Positions 1 to 8,983 of a stretch of DNA of 64,000 nt are shown piece after piece. The stretch spans positions 128,219-192,218 of the forward strand of contig MLAK01000693.1 of the NCBI GenBank assembly GCA_001839685.1, given 5' to 3'. Below the pieces are notes generated by a model. It worked only from the letters and a program-made list of their open reading frames with translations. It was not told the DNA's origin and made no database searches. The translations under genes were made by a program, and so were the position numbers. The DNA is from Tritrichomonas foetus (Eukaryota > Parabasalia > Tritrichomonadida > Tritrichomonadidae). The stretch's first letter is position 1. Each line of letters starts with the position of its first letter.

Positions 1-1376
1 TTTGAGCAGCGAAGACGCATTGATGAATTCCAAAGATATTCAGAAGTAAGAGTCACGAATAAATCATTATGGAGAGCCATTGGGTCAAATTCGCGATAAT
101 AATGACATGATCCACATGTAAGGCTAGATGGAACAACAACAACTGCTAAATCCGTCATTTTTTGATGTTCACTTTTTAGACAGAAAAGGTGAACTGAAAT
201 ACTAGCACGATTTAGAATGAATCCAATATCACGATAGAATTTACAATGTCCATCTTCAGGAAGTCTTAAAAGTTTGGCTTCTTCATCATTTGTTGGTGGT
301 CTCTCCTTCATTGCATGTGGACCATATGTAGGATATCCAACAAAGGAGGCAAGAAGGATACCACCTGTGCCAAGCATCACTTTTTCGGCAAGTTGAAGAG
401 CTGAGCCAAAGCAATTTCCATTTGTAATATACTTACCAGCATTTATTTGTTCAACCAAATTGTCCAGTATTTGGCTTACTGTTTCTTTACATGATCCAAT
501 TTTTGCAAGTGGAGTAGAAGGAACAACAGGGTCAGTTAAGTCAACAATAACAAATTCAGTATTTCTTTCAAAATCAAAAACAGTTAAATTGTGACTCATT
601 GTGATAATTCCAAACTTTGTAATTGGATCGATTGAATCAAGTGATGCTTTTAATGAATTAATAAATTGGAGAGTGAATCCAGTCGAAATTGCTTCAAGTG
701 AAAGATCAATAAGAACAACAAAACATGGGTGGGCTCCAGGAAGAGTGGACTTGAATATTTCAGGCGTGATCATATCATAAACTGGACAAACAAACTCCGT
801 TGATCGTTCGGCTTGATTTTTTGGATTATTTGAAAATTCGGTCATGGCTCCACAAAATGGACATTTCCATGCTCTTCCGTCAGGAGTTGGCTGGGAGTAA
901 GGCGAGAGGTAGGCCCTACAGCGATGGCAGCGAGGAATTTGCGACTGGGAATAATCGATGACAGGAACGTTATTGACTTGGGATGGATTGACAATTACGC
1001 CTAGTGGAACTCCGCATTGGTCAGCTGTGGATTTTGTCATTGGGAAATTCGAAACGGTCGTTCTGAAATACTGTGGAAGGGGTGTAGCACCATCAATGGG
1101 TGATGGATTTAAGAGTTTTGGATTGCCCCACGGAAAAACAGGATGGACTTGTTGACGTTGCGGCAGAGATGGTGGAGGGCTTTGCCCAGCATAAAATCCT
1201 TGTTGGACTTGCTGCTGTTGTGGAATTTGTTGATTATATTGATTGTATTGTTGATTGTATTGTTGCTGTTGAGAAAATTGTTGTTGCTGTTGGCTAAAAT
1301 CATTGGCTTGAAGTTGAGCCTGCTGCATGACAGCGTTAGCTTGAAGAAGCTCAGGATTTACGTACCTTCGGCTCAT
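1..1376 (-). CDS. SEC24: Sec24, COPII coat cargo-binding subunit (5' part, runs off the window)
   Basis: Sec24 pairs with Sec23 in the inner COPII coat and selects cargo at ER exit sites. The reading frame is open from an ATG at 1376 to the left window edge, about 458 codons, so the C-terminus is missing. The N-terminal 70 or so residues are Q-rich and disordered. A zinc finger follows with four cysteines (about C150, C153, C172, C175, in RCHRC and KCPFC). The trunk domain then begins around residue 200 (CFVVLIDLS) and continues to the edge. The Q-rich lead, zinc finger and trunk are in the order usual for Sec24. The start is supported by an initiator-like TCACTC immediately upstream of the ATG. 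Sec23 also has this zinc finger and trunk, but the long Q-rich N-terminus favours Sec24. Confidence 0.9.
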   Translation of the reverse strand, partial: MSRRYVNPELLQANAVMQQAQLQANDFSQQQQQFSQQQQYNQQYNQYNQQIPQQQQVQQGFYAGQSPPPSLPQRQQVHPVFPWGNPKLLNPSPIDGATPLPQYFRTTVSNFPMTKSTADQCGVPLGVIVNPSQVNNVPVIDYSQSQIPRCHRCRAYLSPYSQPTPDGRAWKCPFCGAMTEFSNNPKNQAERSTEFVCPVYDMITPEIFKSTLPGAHPCFVVLIDLSLEAISTGFTLQFINSLKASLDSIDPITKFGIITMSHNLTVFDFERNTEFVIVDLTDPVVPSTPLAKIGSCKETVSQILDNLVEQINAGKYITNGNCFGSALQLAEKVMLGTGGILLASFVGYPTYGPHAMKERPPTNDEEAKLLRLPEDGHCKFYRDIGFILNRASISVHLFCLKSEHQKMTDLAVVVVPSSLTCGSCHYYREFDPMALHNDLFVTLTSEYLWNSSMRLRCS

Positions 1377-2001
1377 TGAGTGATATTTAACGGTCGCCGA
1401 ACACTCTTTTTTGAATATACAGGAAGGAAAAATTCACAAAAACTTTGCTCATATCACAAATTTCAATTGATTGAAATAATTGAAATCTTTTCTGTGAGGA
1501 GGTTTTTCTTTCGATTTAATTAAGCAGAATTTGCTAATTTCGTCTCAAATTAATGTTAATTTTATTTCTAGCATCAATTATTTACATCTAAAAAATGATT
1601 TAAGGAAATATTTAAGATTTTATTAATTTAACAATTTTAAATAATGATATATAAGCTATATTTTAATGACTTATGTTTAAATGCTTTACATGATTACAAT
1701 AAAAAAATTAAGAACTACTTCAGAAAGTTATTTGACCTACAGTTAACCTCATCGAGTTAATGTCAGAACTTTTTCACAACATATATTTGTGTATAAATTT
1801 TTCGATGTTTTATCGCTTTCAGAAAAAGGTTTACAATATACACCCAGATAAACATAGAAAAAGAATTAAATTCTTTGAAAATCAGGTATTTGATGTATAG
1901 ATTTTGATTTTTTAACCTTTCGATGATTTCCTTTCAATTCCTTTCAATATTCATCGTGACCAGTAATCGTGGTTTCCCGGAACAATGGGATACCCTATGA
2001 G
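1377..2001. other. Intergenic, AT-rich
   Basis: Holds the promoter of the Sec24 gene at its left edge. I see no ORF of note, RNA gene or repeat in the rest. Confidence 0.6.
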
Positions 2002-2373
2002 ATGAAAGCAGGCGACAGACTATTCGTTTATGTACCGAAATCAGAATACTTGATTTACATTTCAGAAGCAGAAGGTTTATCCGTATCAATGTATATTAAA
2101 TCTAAACTAAGAAATGACTTAATACATGAAATGGCAGAGAAAGGTAGCAAATTCACAAATCGTGGTCATATCGAAATATCTGCTCATGAAAACGTTAACT
2201 TCAATATTACATCCGTAAAAGAAAATAGTGGCACTAATAAAGACTTACTTTATCTTGAAAATAACGAGAAACAAAACGTTATCGACAGCAAATATAAAGT
2301 GACTGATTCAATAGCGCCATTCTATGTTGAAGCCGTTTGCTTGGGGATGGTTAATAGCGACTGTTTATTTTAG
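2002..2373 (+). CDS. Hypothetical protein, 123 aa, possibly a gene fragment
   Basis: I do not recognise this protein. The frame opens at about 1960, but the first in-frame ATG is at 2002 (MKAGDRLFVYV). It is soluble and mixed-charge, with no signal peptide, membrane segment or repeat. Codon use is somewhat richer in GC than the flanks, which supports coding. There is no obvious initiator box near 2002, and the open frame reaches upstream of the first ATG, so this may be the 3' remnant of a longer gene. Confidence 0.4.
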   Translation: MKAGDRLFVYVPKSEYLIYISEAEGLSVSMYIKSKLRNDLIHEMAEKGSKFTNRGHIEISAHENVNFNITSVKENSGTNKDLLYLENNEKQNVIDSKYKVTDSIAPFYVEAVCLGMVNSDCLF

Positions 2374-2742
2374 ATTCAAAAGAGGGGATGAAGAGTCTCC
2401 CCCAAATGTGGCACTTTTTTGCATAATGAGCAAATCGACGAAAACAAGCAGCTTTACTAGTCTTCGATTAACTTTCTGTTAAATATTTATACGCATTTGC
2501 ATTTGCTATTTGTTAAGTAAACGTGTTTTTTCGTTAATTTGTAAATATTTCGAGATTATAAGAAAGAGAGTTGGCATAGATTTGTTTTTTAAAATGTCAG
2601 TCATTTTGGAACTGATGTAGAATGAATGGATACAACTTTGGCGATGTTGTTAGCAACTCCATCGACAAATCGTAAATAATCATGGTTTCAAACAAAGTAG
2701 TCAAAAATTAACCTTGAAGTGTTACTCTTTTGGCCAAACAAA
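2374..2742. other. Intergenic
   Basis: AT-rich spacer between two plus-strand ORFs. No feature seen. Confidence 0.5.
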
Positions 2743-3606
2743 ATGGGTGTTCTCAATATTCCACTCTTAGCCGATTTCTTAAAACTTTGCATCCAACAAG
2801 ATTTCTTCGATAGGCTTACACAAGCATCAATTGCTTTTGGTATTGTTATCGCAATCTTTTCCTCATTCAAGCCAATTCCATATGGCAAAACATACACAAG
2901 AGGCAAATCATTACTCAAAGTCGAAGTCAAAGATAGAATCGCCGTTATTTTAATCAACCTTCCAAGCCTTATTATTTTCGCCTACTCCCAAGTATTCTAT
3001 CCAAATGGCTCCTTATTCTCAATCCCATCGTTGGTTTACATTGCCCATTATATTCACCGATCTCTCATCTATCCATTCTTCCGCAAGACCTACTCAAAGC
3101 CATGGCCACTTGAATCTGTTCTATATTTCTTCATCGCCAATTTCATTGTCAGCTTAGAAATTTCACACGCACTTATTTTCAATGGAAGAATCTTAAATAT
3201 ATACTTACAAGCTCTCGTTGCAGCCGGCTGCATCATTTGCGCAATTGGAGCAGGCATCCATGATTACAAACTTTGCTCCCTCCGCTCAGCAGGCGATCAG
3301 GGTTATCGTGTTCCTCAAGGTCTCCTCTTTGAATGGGTTTCAGGACCAAACTATCTCTTTGAACTCATCGAATGGCTTATCTACTGCTTGGCATTCATCC
3401 CATTCAACCAAAACTTGGTCGCAGTCGGACTCATTCTCTTTGCAAACATTACAGGACGCGCTGAAGCTAACCACACAGCTTACATCATGAAGAGAAGTGA
3501 TGGAAAGACATATAAGACTGGAAATATCCTTCCCAAAGGAACTAAATACCCAGAAAACCGCTCACCTTACATACCTTTCATCGAGAACTCGAAGTATCTC
3601 ATTTAA
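2743..3606 (+). CDS. Steroid 5-alpha-reductase-family membrane enzyme (SRD5A/TECR-like)
   Basis: A polytopic ER-type membrane enzyme of 287 aa. The family reduces carbon-carbon double bonds next to a carbonyl (steroids, enoyl-CoA, polyprenol) using NADPH. The C-terminal third carries the family signature in order: GYRVPQGLLFEWVSGPNY, then an E-L-I-E-W segment, two hydrophobic helices, a small-residue turn followed by A-E-A-N-H, and an aromatic/basic ending. At least five hydrophobic helices lie upstream. The frame is open to a GTG at 2719, but the first ATG at 2743 is the likely start. Trichomonads make no sterols de novo as far as known, so the substrate is open: polyprenol (dolichol), enoyl-CoA or a host steroid. 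Family confidence is high, substrate unknown. Confidence 0.82.
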   Translation: MGVLNIPLLADFLKLCIQQDFFDRLTQASIAFGIVIAIFSSFKPIPYGKTYTRGKSLLKVEVKDRIAVILINLPSLIIFAYSQVFYPNGSLFSIPSLVYIAHYIHRSLIYPFFRKTYSKPWPLESVLYFFIANFIVSLEISHALIFNGRILNIYLQALVAAGCIICAIGAGIHDYKLCSLRSAGDQGYRVPQGLLFEWVSGPNYLFELIEWLIYCLAFIPFNQNLVAVGLILFANITGRAEANHTAYIMKRSDGKTYKTGNILPKGTKYPENRSPYIPFIENSKYLI

Positions 3607-4107
3607 GAGAATTATGCACCTTCTCTAAACAAAATACACATTAGTTTTTTGATAATTTTATTTTTTATTTTTTCCTATTGCTATTATTAATTAAGAAAAA
3701 AACATTAACAAGAAAGAAACATTCAATTAACAGGGAACAAATATTAGCAGGAACAAATATTATTTCATATGGAACCCTTTGTCAACAATCCGTAAAAATT
3801 GGTTCAACCTGTGATTTCCTATACTTGAAATTCTACAATTCATATGGAACAGCATTTTAGATATCAAAGATATAATGTGGAAGTTTCAATTTGCACTATC
3901 GCTGAGGAAATGCCAGAATGAAATGATTTTTCATAGATTAGAGAAATTATGTGTATATAGAAACAATTTACATTTTTTGGTGTTGAATTGATATTTAACA
4001 GACATAATTTCAAAGAATTGCAAAAGTCTTGTTTGCTAAACCACAAAAATATAATTCTGCAAGCAATTGTCATAGCTAAAATACATTTAGCAAATTATCT
4101 GTTGCAT

Positions 4108-4160
4108 ATGAATTAAAAGTTGAATATGAATTATAAGTTGAATGAGAATTATAAAATTTA
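4108..4160. repeat. 18-bp tandem repeat, two units plus a degenerate third
   Basis: Units ATGAATTAAAAGTTGAAT (4108-4125) and ATGAATTATAAGTTGAAT (4126-4143) differ at one base. A third, poorer copy (GAGAATTATAAAATT) follows. Probably slippage in AT-rich spacer DNA. Confidence 0.7.
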
Positions 4161-4489
4161 TTATGAATGTTTATAATGAATATTGATGAAGGTCCTAATC
4201 TTCTTTTGGTTGTTAAATTTTCTGTTGCATATTAATTTAAGGATATTGTTTCATACAATTAGTAAATAAAATATTGATTCACTTCTTATAGTTTTCAAAA
4301 CACATAATCAAAGACATAAAACTGACTTCATTAAAGGGATTAATTACTTTATCAGCCTAACTTATTACGGTTTTTCTCAAACATTAGGCATACTAGTGAA
4401 CCCTTTAATATATTTTAACTGCACATTTTTTTGACAAAAATTATATAGTAATTATATATATAGAAAATCATATGAGGGAAATGAACCAA

Positions 4490-4745
4490 AGTTGACTTGA
4501 TGAACCAAGTCCTCAACCATTAAATTGAGGGAAAAGTATTGAAATCATTAGTTCGAACTTGTTTTTAGTACTGGGTCTCCAATGATCGGCTCGAACACAA
4601 TCGTGGAACCACTTCACTTCAGTTCATAGACCAATGAACCGACTATGTTCGAACATACCCATCGGGTCTACTAATTTGAGTGGGTGCCCAATGACACGGG
4701 TCTACTTTTTCTGAGCTCCTACTTCACATAAATGAAATCATCTTT
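4490..4745. other. GC-richer, hairpin-prone block of unknown nature
   Basis: Base composition here differs clearly from the flanks. Inverted repeats include CCTCAA...TTGAGG near 4511-4531, the 14-bp perfect palindrome TATGTTCGAACATA near 4644, and TGGG-TG-CCCA near 4681. GGGTCTAC occurs twice and TTCGAA twice. There is no long ORF on either strand. It could be an unannotated structured RNA or the remnant of a repeat element; neither can be settled from sequence reading. Confidence 0.35.
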
Positions 4746-4851
4746 CAGTGTGATGAGTTCCAAAGATATGTCAAGAATAAAGTCATTTTACGTGAATAAA
4801 TTGAATTGTTATAAATACTTTTATTTTAAATATAGTACCGATTAGCGCTTC

Positions 4852-5409
4852 CTACTCGTCGTTTGCAGTTCCATCTGCAGGGGCAGCGTTGGGATCAGTA
4901 ACTGGTTGATCATCTGATTCACGTGACATTTCAATTCTATCACTCATTTTGACAAGTGTTCCTTTCAACATGTCGCGAAATTCTTGAGCCATTTGTTCTG
5001 ATTTAATAATATTCTTTTGAATAATATCGTCCTTCTGGCATCTTTGGCGTTCAAATTTATCTCTGGTATTTCTAATTTTCATTTGGGTTGCTGCGAGTTT
5101 CTTTTCGAGCTCAGTTACGTAATTTTGAAGTTCTTCAATTTGTTTGCGATAATCGTTTTGTTGAACTTTAAACTCACGAGTAATATCGCCTACAACTTCG
5201 TAAGTATCTTTCAAAACTTGTTCTTGATCAACTTTGACATTGCTCAGTTTTTTGTCGGCTGTTGTTTTATTCACGCTTAATGAAACTTTTTGCTTTTGTT
5301 TCCTTTCGATTTCGCGTGCTAAGTTTTCTGATTGAAGTCTCATTTCCGTCCTTGGATCTGGGGCAGCGGGAATTTTCGTTGGTGGTCCACGAGCTCTTTT
5401 TCCAGGCAT
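4852..5409 (-). CDS. Coiled-coil axonemal protein, DRC12/CCDC153-like
   Basis: A 185-aa protein that is mostly one long coiled coil (about residues 25-165) with a short Pro/Lys-rich head (MPGKRARGPP) and an acidic disordered tail. The segment with VVGDITREFKVQQN followed by a heptad run and T-E-L-E-K-K-L resembles the conserved core of CCDC153/DRC12, a small subunit of the nexin-dynein regulatory complex that links outer doublets in motile flagella. Family length is about 200 aa, so the size fits. Coiled coils are easily confused, and the match rests on a short motif; a generic flagellar coiled coil remains possible. Confidence 0.55.
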   Translation of the reverse strand: MPGKRARGPPTKIPAAPDPRTEMRLQSENLAREIERKQKQKVSLSVNKTTADKKLSNVKVDQEQVLKDTYEVVGDITREFKVQQNDYRKQIEELQNYVTELEKKLAATQMKIRNTRDKFERQRCQKDDIIQKNIIKSEQMAQEFRDMLKGTLVKMSDRIEMSRESDDQPVTDPNAAPADGTANDE

Positions 5410-5552
5410 TTCACGAATAATTCCAATATTTTTGAATCCAAATTATATAACGTACTTTTTAACAGGCGAATTTACATGTGAAAAATTTCACCAATGAATG
5501 CGAAATATTAATGACCTTAAGGTTAAGTTAAAATCACCTTTGGCATTAATTT

Positions 5553-5564
5553 GGTCAACATTTT
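5553..5564 (+). promoter_or_regulatory. GGTCA + initiator-like box before the CUE/Smr gene
   Basis: GGTCAACATTTT directly precedes the ATG. TCA at 5555-5557 fits the trichomonad initiator pattern loosely (TCA followed by A rather than a pyrimidine). Confidence 0.4.
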
Positions 5565-6167
5565 ATGTTTGATTCAAAAGCAGCAATATATCAAAACATC
5601 TCAACTGTATTTTCACATACAGAATTGACCAGAGATGAAATCCTTCAGGTTTTAGAAGGAAATGATTATCAATATAATAAATGTTTGAAAATCCTCACTG
5701 AATTGAGTTTAAAAAAACAATATCCAACATTAGATCTGGTTCTATCAGAAAAGGATATTGGATCTGATGGTAAAATATGCATTAAAAATGAGTTTTCTTA
5801 TGAATCATATGCGCATTTGAAAGATTCTTTTAAAGAGAAGCAAAAATCAAGCTTGGAAACAAGGAAGCATGCATTATCATTTATTGGAATGAACCATCAT
5901 GGAATAGTTCAGCTTCTTTTAAGAAAATTCGCATCCCTTGTTCCAGGTGAGCCATACACTTGCACTTTCACTATAGGACCAGCTAAACATTTCCCTAATG
6001 AAAGGTCTCGTGAAGATGTCAAATTGTTAATTGAAAATTTTGTCAATCAAATTTGTAATCACGAACCATTCGAATTTAATGAAGATAAAGGCATCTTAAA
6101 GTTTAACATTAAAGCATACAATCCAAGATATCAAAGCATATCAGAGGAGTTTCTCCAATCAACATAG
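5565..6167 (+). CDS. CUE-domain protein with degenerate Smr-like C-terminus
   Basis: A 200-aa protein. Residues about 8-48 fit a CUE/UBA-type three-helix ubiquitin-binding domain (VF at the first helix, ending in a K-C-L-K-I-L helix). Residues about 95-190 follow the pattern of an Smr domain: a helix with GMNHHGIVQLLLRKF, a strand (CTFTIGPAKHF) in the place of the usual nucleic-acid-binding glycine-rich loop, a helix, and a final strand (GILKFNIK). CUE plus Smr occurs in RNA-decay factors such as Cue2/N4BP2, where the Smr domain is an endonuclease acting on mRNA at stalled ribosomes. Usual Smr motifs (LDLH, GxGxHS) are not kept, so nuclease activity is doubtful. ATG at 5565, with GGTCA and an initiator-like TCAACATT just upstream. 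Confidence 0.5.
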   Translation: MFDSKAAIYQNISTVFSHTELTRDEILQVLEGNDYQYNKCLKILTELSLKKQYPTLDLVLSEKDIGSDGKICIKNEFSYESYAHLKDSFKEKQKSSLETRKHALSFIGMNHHGIVQLLLRKFASLVPGEPYTCTFTIGPAKHFPNERSREDVKLLIENFVNQICNHEPFEFNEDKGILKFNIKAYNPRYQSISEEFLQST

Positions 6168-6648
6168 AATATCTATTGATAACAAATTGTAGTCTACAAT
6201 TAATTAAAATTATGTTAATGAAGAACAATCATAAAATTTGACAACACTTTTCACAACAATTGTTTTAAATTGAAAATCGAAAATTTACCAAAAATGATGC
6301 ATCTTTTTAATCATTCAAAATAGTTTGTCACAATCTTACATTTTCTTTTCAATTCTTTCATCTCAGAACTAGCTCGTATCAATGAATATATACATACATG
6401 AAAAAATTAACATTATTGAGTCCATCATGTAATAAAAGGTATATTTTCCTTCCTTTTTTCTTCTAAATTTATAAATTTATTCATATTATTTTACCAATAT
6501 TACCTATTGGTAAATATTTACTACTTCTTTACAATCAGACTATATTCTCTACCCTAGTCACTTATATGAAAGGTCAACACTATGGTCTGGGACCACCCTG
6601 ATAGACATTCTCACAAACGAAATTATTCATTTTTTTCATATGATATAT
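6168..6648. other. Intergenic, AT-rich
   Basis: Spacer ending in the promoter of the first ankyrin gene. Nothing else recognised. Confidence 0.5.
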
Positions 6649-6660
6649 GGTCACTTTTCA
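6649..6660 (+). promoter_or_regulatory. GGTCACTTTTCA initiator box that sets the ankyrin gene start
   Basis: TCACTTTT matches the trichomonad initiator TCA(C/T)(T/A). If transcription begins at its A (6653), the upstream in-frame ATG at 6640 is outside the mRNA and the ATG at 6706 becomes the start. Confidence 0.55.
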
Positions 6661-6705
6661 GAGATCAAGCCAAATAATCACAGAAAATCAAATTCGAGAC
6701 TTCTC

Positions 6706-8757
6706 ATGAAAAAGAAGGGAGGAAAGAAAAAAGACGCCTATCAAATAACTCCAGATGATTTATTTTATACAAGGGAGCTTAATAATGATGAAATTATTTT
6801 TAAAATAAGTCCATCAAATTATTTAATTCCATCTCACAATAATTTTTCTCCTAGTTTAGATTTCACAATCATTTCTGGTGATATTGAGTATAAAACCTCT
6901 CTGGAATTTGCTAACACGATTCCCGAAATCAAAAAACAATTAAAAAAGGATCCGTGGCTGAGAAGGCATAAATTGAAAAATCCAATTGATCTATCACCTA
7001 TCATAGATCTTCTGGAATTAACCCCCATTCCTATAACCCTTGATAATTATGAATCAATAATATCATGCTTTAATTCATTAAAAATTAAAAATGTTCACAA
7101 CTTCATTATGTCCAATGTAAATTCTATGAATTGTACAATCCAAATATTCCAAGAATTCAACAATGAAATCCTATTAAATTGTGATATTCTATCAGAAATT
7201 TTAGATTTATCAGAAGACAACTTTAATGAGACTTTATTAGATGTTGTTTCTTCTGATTTATTCAAAACACCAGAAGTTATTGCTAATTTTATTACAACAG
7301 CAGTTCGTATTCGACCTGAAAATTGCAAAGCACTCGCCAAATTTTGTATAGAAATAATGAAAAAATTGGATTTTTGGTTTCTCCATATTGTGATTCAAAA
7401 TTGTGATCAAAAAGATACATATTTTCTTCTTAAGCTTTTTCAAGCTGATCAATCAGATCCATATAAAGAACAATTTTTTAAAACTTTAAAATATGAATCA
7501 CAGAATATATTTACATGGTTTTCGCCAGAATTCGAAAAATTTGATAATCAAAAATATTATGAACAATTGAAAAAATATCAATTACAATTCAGTCAAGTCA
7601 AACGAGGTAAAGAACGTTCTTTACCAAATGAGAAAGACATTCCAGAATCCTTTCAATTTTTTATATCAAATATTTCCAAATTTTATAAAAATGATTGGGA
7701 ATTACATAGAGAGATCACAAATTGTGGAAGAAGTCAAAATAAGCTTGCTTCTATGATTCGGAATGATGATATAAACGACTTCCAACAAGAAATTTTTAGT
7801 GCTTCTATGACACAACAAATTCCATATTCAATTTTCGAGCGATCTAATTTTTTGAATAAAAGTCCATATTTGATTGAGTATGCTGCCTATTTTGGATCCA
7901 TGAAAATCTTTAAGTTTTTATTATTAAATACAAACAAATTATTTAATTCATTAAAATTTGCAATTATTGGAAATAATATTGAAATTGTTCGAATTTGTCA
8001 TCAAAATAACTGTGATTTAATTAAAGGTTTGAAAACCTCAATCAAATATCATCGTTATGAGATTTTCGATTGGATTTTTTCTCAAATTAAATGTGAGCAT
8101 CAAGAATATAAAGCTTGTATCAAATATAACAATTTATATGCTTTACGTGTTTTTGTTGGAAAAGGAATCATTCTTCAAGAATCATGTTATGAATTGGCAA
8201 GTTGCAATTGCTGTTTAGTTCTTTTGAAAATCTTGCATGCATTTGGTTTAGTACCAAATGAAATTATTGATTGTATTATTCAGTCAATTAAAAAAGGATA
8301 TCATCAAACTGTTGAGTTTTTCTTACAGAATTTTCCGAAGCAGTGTTCGCAATATAATCTTTCGAGTTTATTATACATTCCTATTGAAATGAATTTTCCT
8401 CAAGTCCTGAAAGTAATGATCGATAGTGGAATGTTTTATATTAATATAAATGTGCCTCATCTCGATGATGACACACCATTAATAATTGCAGTGAAAAAAG
8501 AATCACTGGAAATGGTTGAAATGATATTGAATGAAAAAAATATTGACGTGAATGAAGTAAATGGAAATAATCTGACTGCGTTAATGATTGCATGCGAAAA
8601 AGGAAATGAAAAAATTGTTAAAAGATTAGTTGAGGTGCCTGATATTGATTTGTTTCTGAAAAAAGATTCACTTACTGCCGCAAAAATTGCATCAAATCAT
8701 GGATTTTTCAAAATTTATTCATTTTTGATGGAAAAAATGAAGAAAATACAGAAGTGA
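6706..8757 (+). CDS. DUF3447/ankyrin-repeat protein, intact
   Basis: A 683-aa member of the DUF3447-ankyrin family that is greatly expanded in trichomonads. The N-terminal half is helical and unassigned. A DUF3447 unit (LIEYAAYFGSMKIFKFLL, then AIIGNNIEIVRI) sits near the middle and weaker ankyrin-like helices follow. Two better ankyrin repeats close the protein (TPLIIAVKKESLEMVEMIL and ALMIACEKGNEKIVKRLV). The basic N-terminus (MKKKGGKKK) follows directly from choosing 6706. The frame also contains an ATG at 6640, giving 705 aa, but an initiator box lies between the two. Probably a protein-interaction scaffold; no catalytic domain. It is followed in the same direction by a related, broken gene, which suggests tandem duplication. 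Confidence 0.85.
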   Translation: MKKKGGKKKDAYQITPDDLFYTRELNNDEIIFKISPSNYLIPSHNNFSPSLDFTIISGDIEYKTSLEFANTIPEIKKQLKKDPWLRRHKLKNPIDLSPIIDLLELTPIPITLDNYESIISCFNSLKIKNVHNFIMSNVNSMNCTIQIFQEFNNEILLNCDILSEILDLSEDNFNETLLDVVSSDLFKTPEVIANFITTAVRIRPENCKALAKFCIEIMKKLDFWFLHIVIQNCDQKDTYFLLKLFQADQSDPYKEQFFKTLKYESQNIFTWFSPEFEKFDNQKYYEQLKKYQLQFSQVKRGKERSLPNEKDIPESFQFFISNISKFYKNDWELHREITNCGRSQNKLASMIRNDDINDFQQEIFSASMTQQIPYSIFERSNFLNKSPYLIEYAAYFGSMKIFKFLLLNTNKLFNSLKFAIIGNNIEIVRICHQNNCDLIKGLKTSIKYHRYEIFDWIFSQIKCEHQEYKACIKYNNLYALRVFVGKGIILQESCYELASCNCCLVLLKILHAFGLVPNEIIDCIIQSIKKGYHQTVEFFLQNFPKQCSQYNLSSLLYIPIEMNFPQVLKVMIDSGMFYININVPHLDDDTPLIIAVKKESLEMVEMILNEKNIDVNEVNGNNLTALMIACEKGNEKIVKRLVEVPDIDLFLKKDSLTAAKIASNHGFFKIYSFLMEKMKKIQK

Positions 8758-8983
8758 GTTTTGTTTTTATTATTATGTAAAGAAATTTAGTCGAATATAA
8801 TTTTTTCCCCTTTCTTTATATCTCATGTGATTAATGTCTGAAATAATGCTAAAGTATTAATGGCAGTTTTCATGTTCGTTCTGATTACCGCTTTTGAGAG
8901 AATACAACCTGCATTGAAAAAGTTTTGTGAGACGGTTTTTATCAAAAAATTGACACTTTTATTTTTTTTCTCCATTCTTTTTC

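Larger units (their letters stand above)
3607..4851. other. Long intergenic region with short repeats and a GC-richer block
   Basis: No convincing gene. It contains a 13-bp word GGAACAAATATTA twice, 16 bp apart, around 3735-3765, an 18-bp tandem pair at 4108-4143, and a hairpin-prone GC-richer block at about 4490-4745, listed separately. A 60-codon ORF at 3678-3860 lacks an ATG start and homology I can recognise. Confidence 0.5.

Noticed and set aside
3678..3860. 60-codon ORF after the reductase gene
   Set aside because: No ATG start and low complexity at its beginning.
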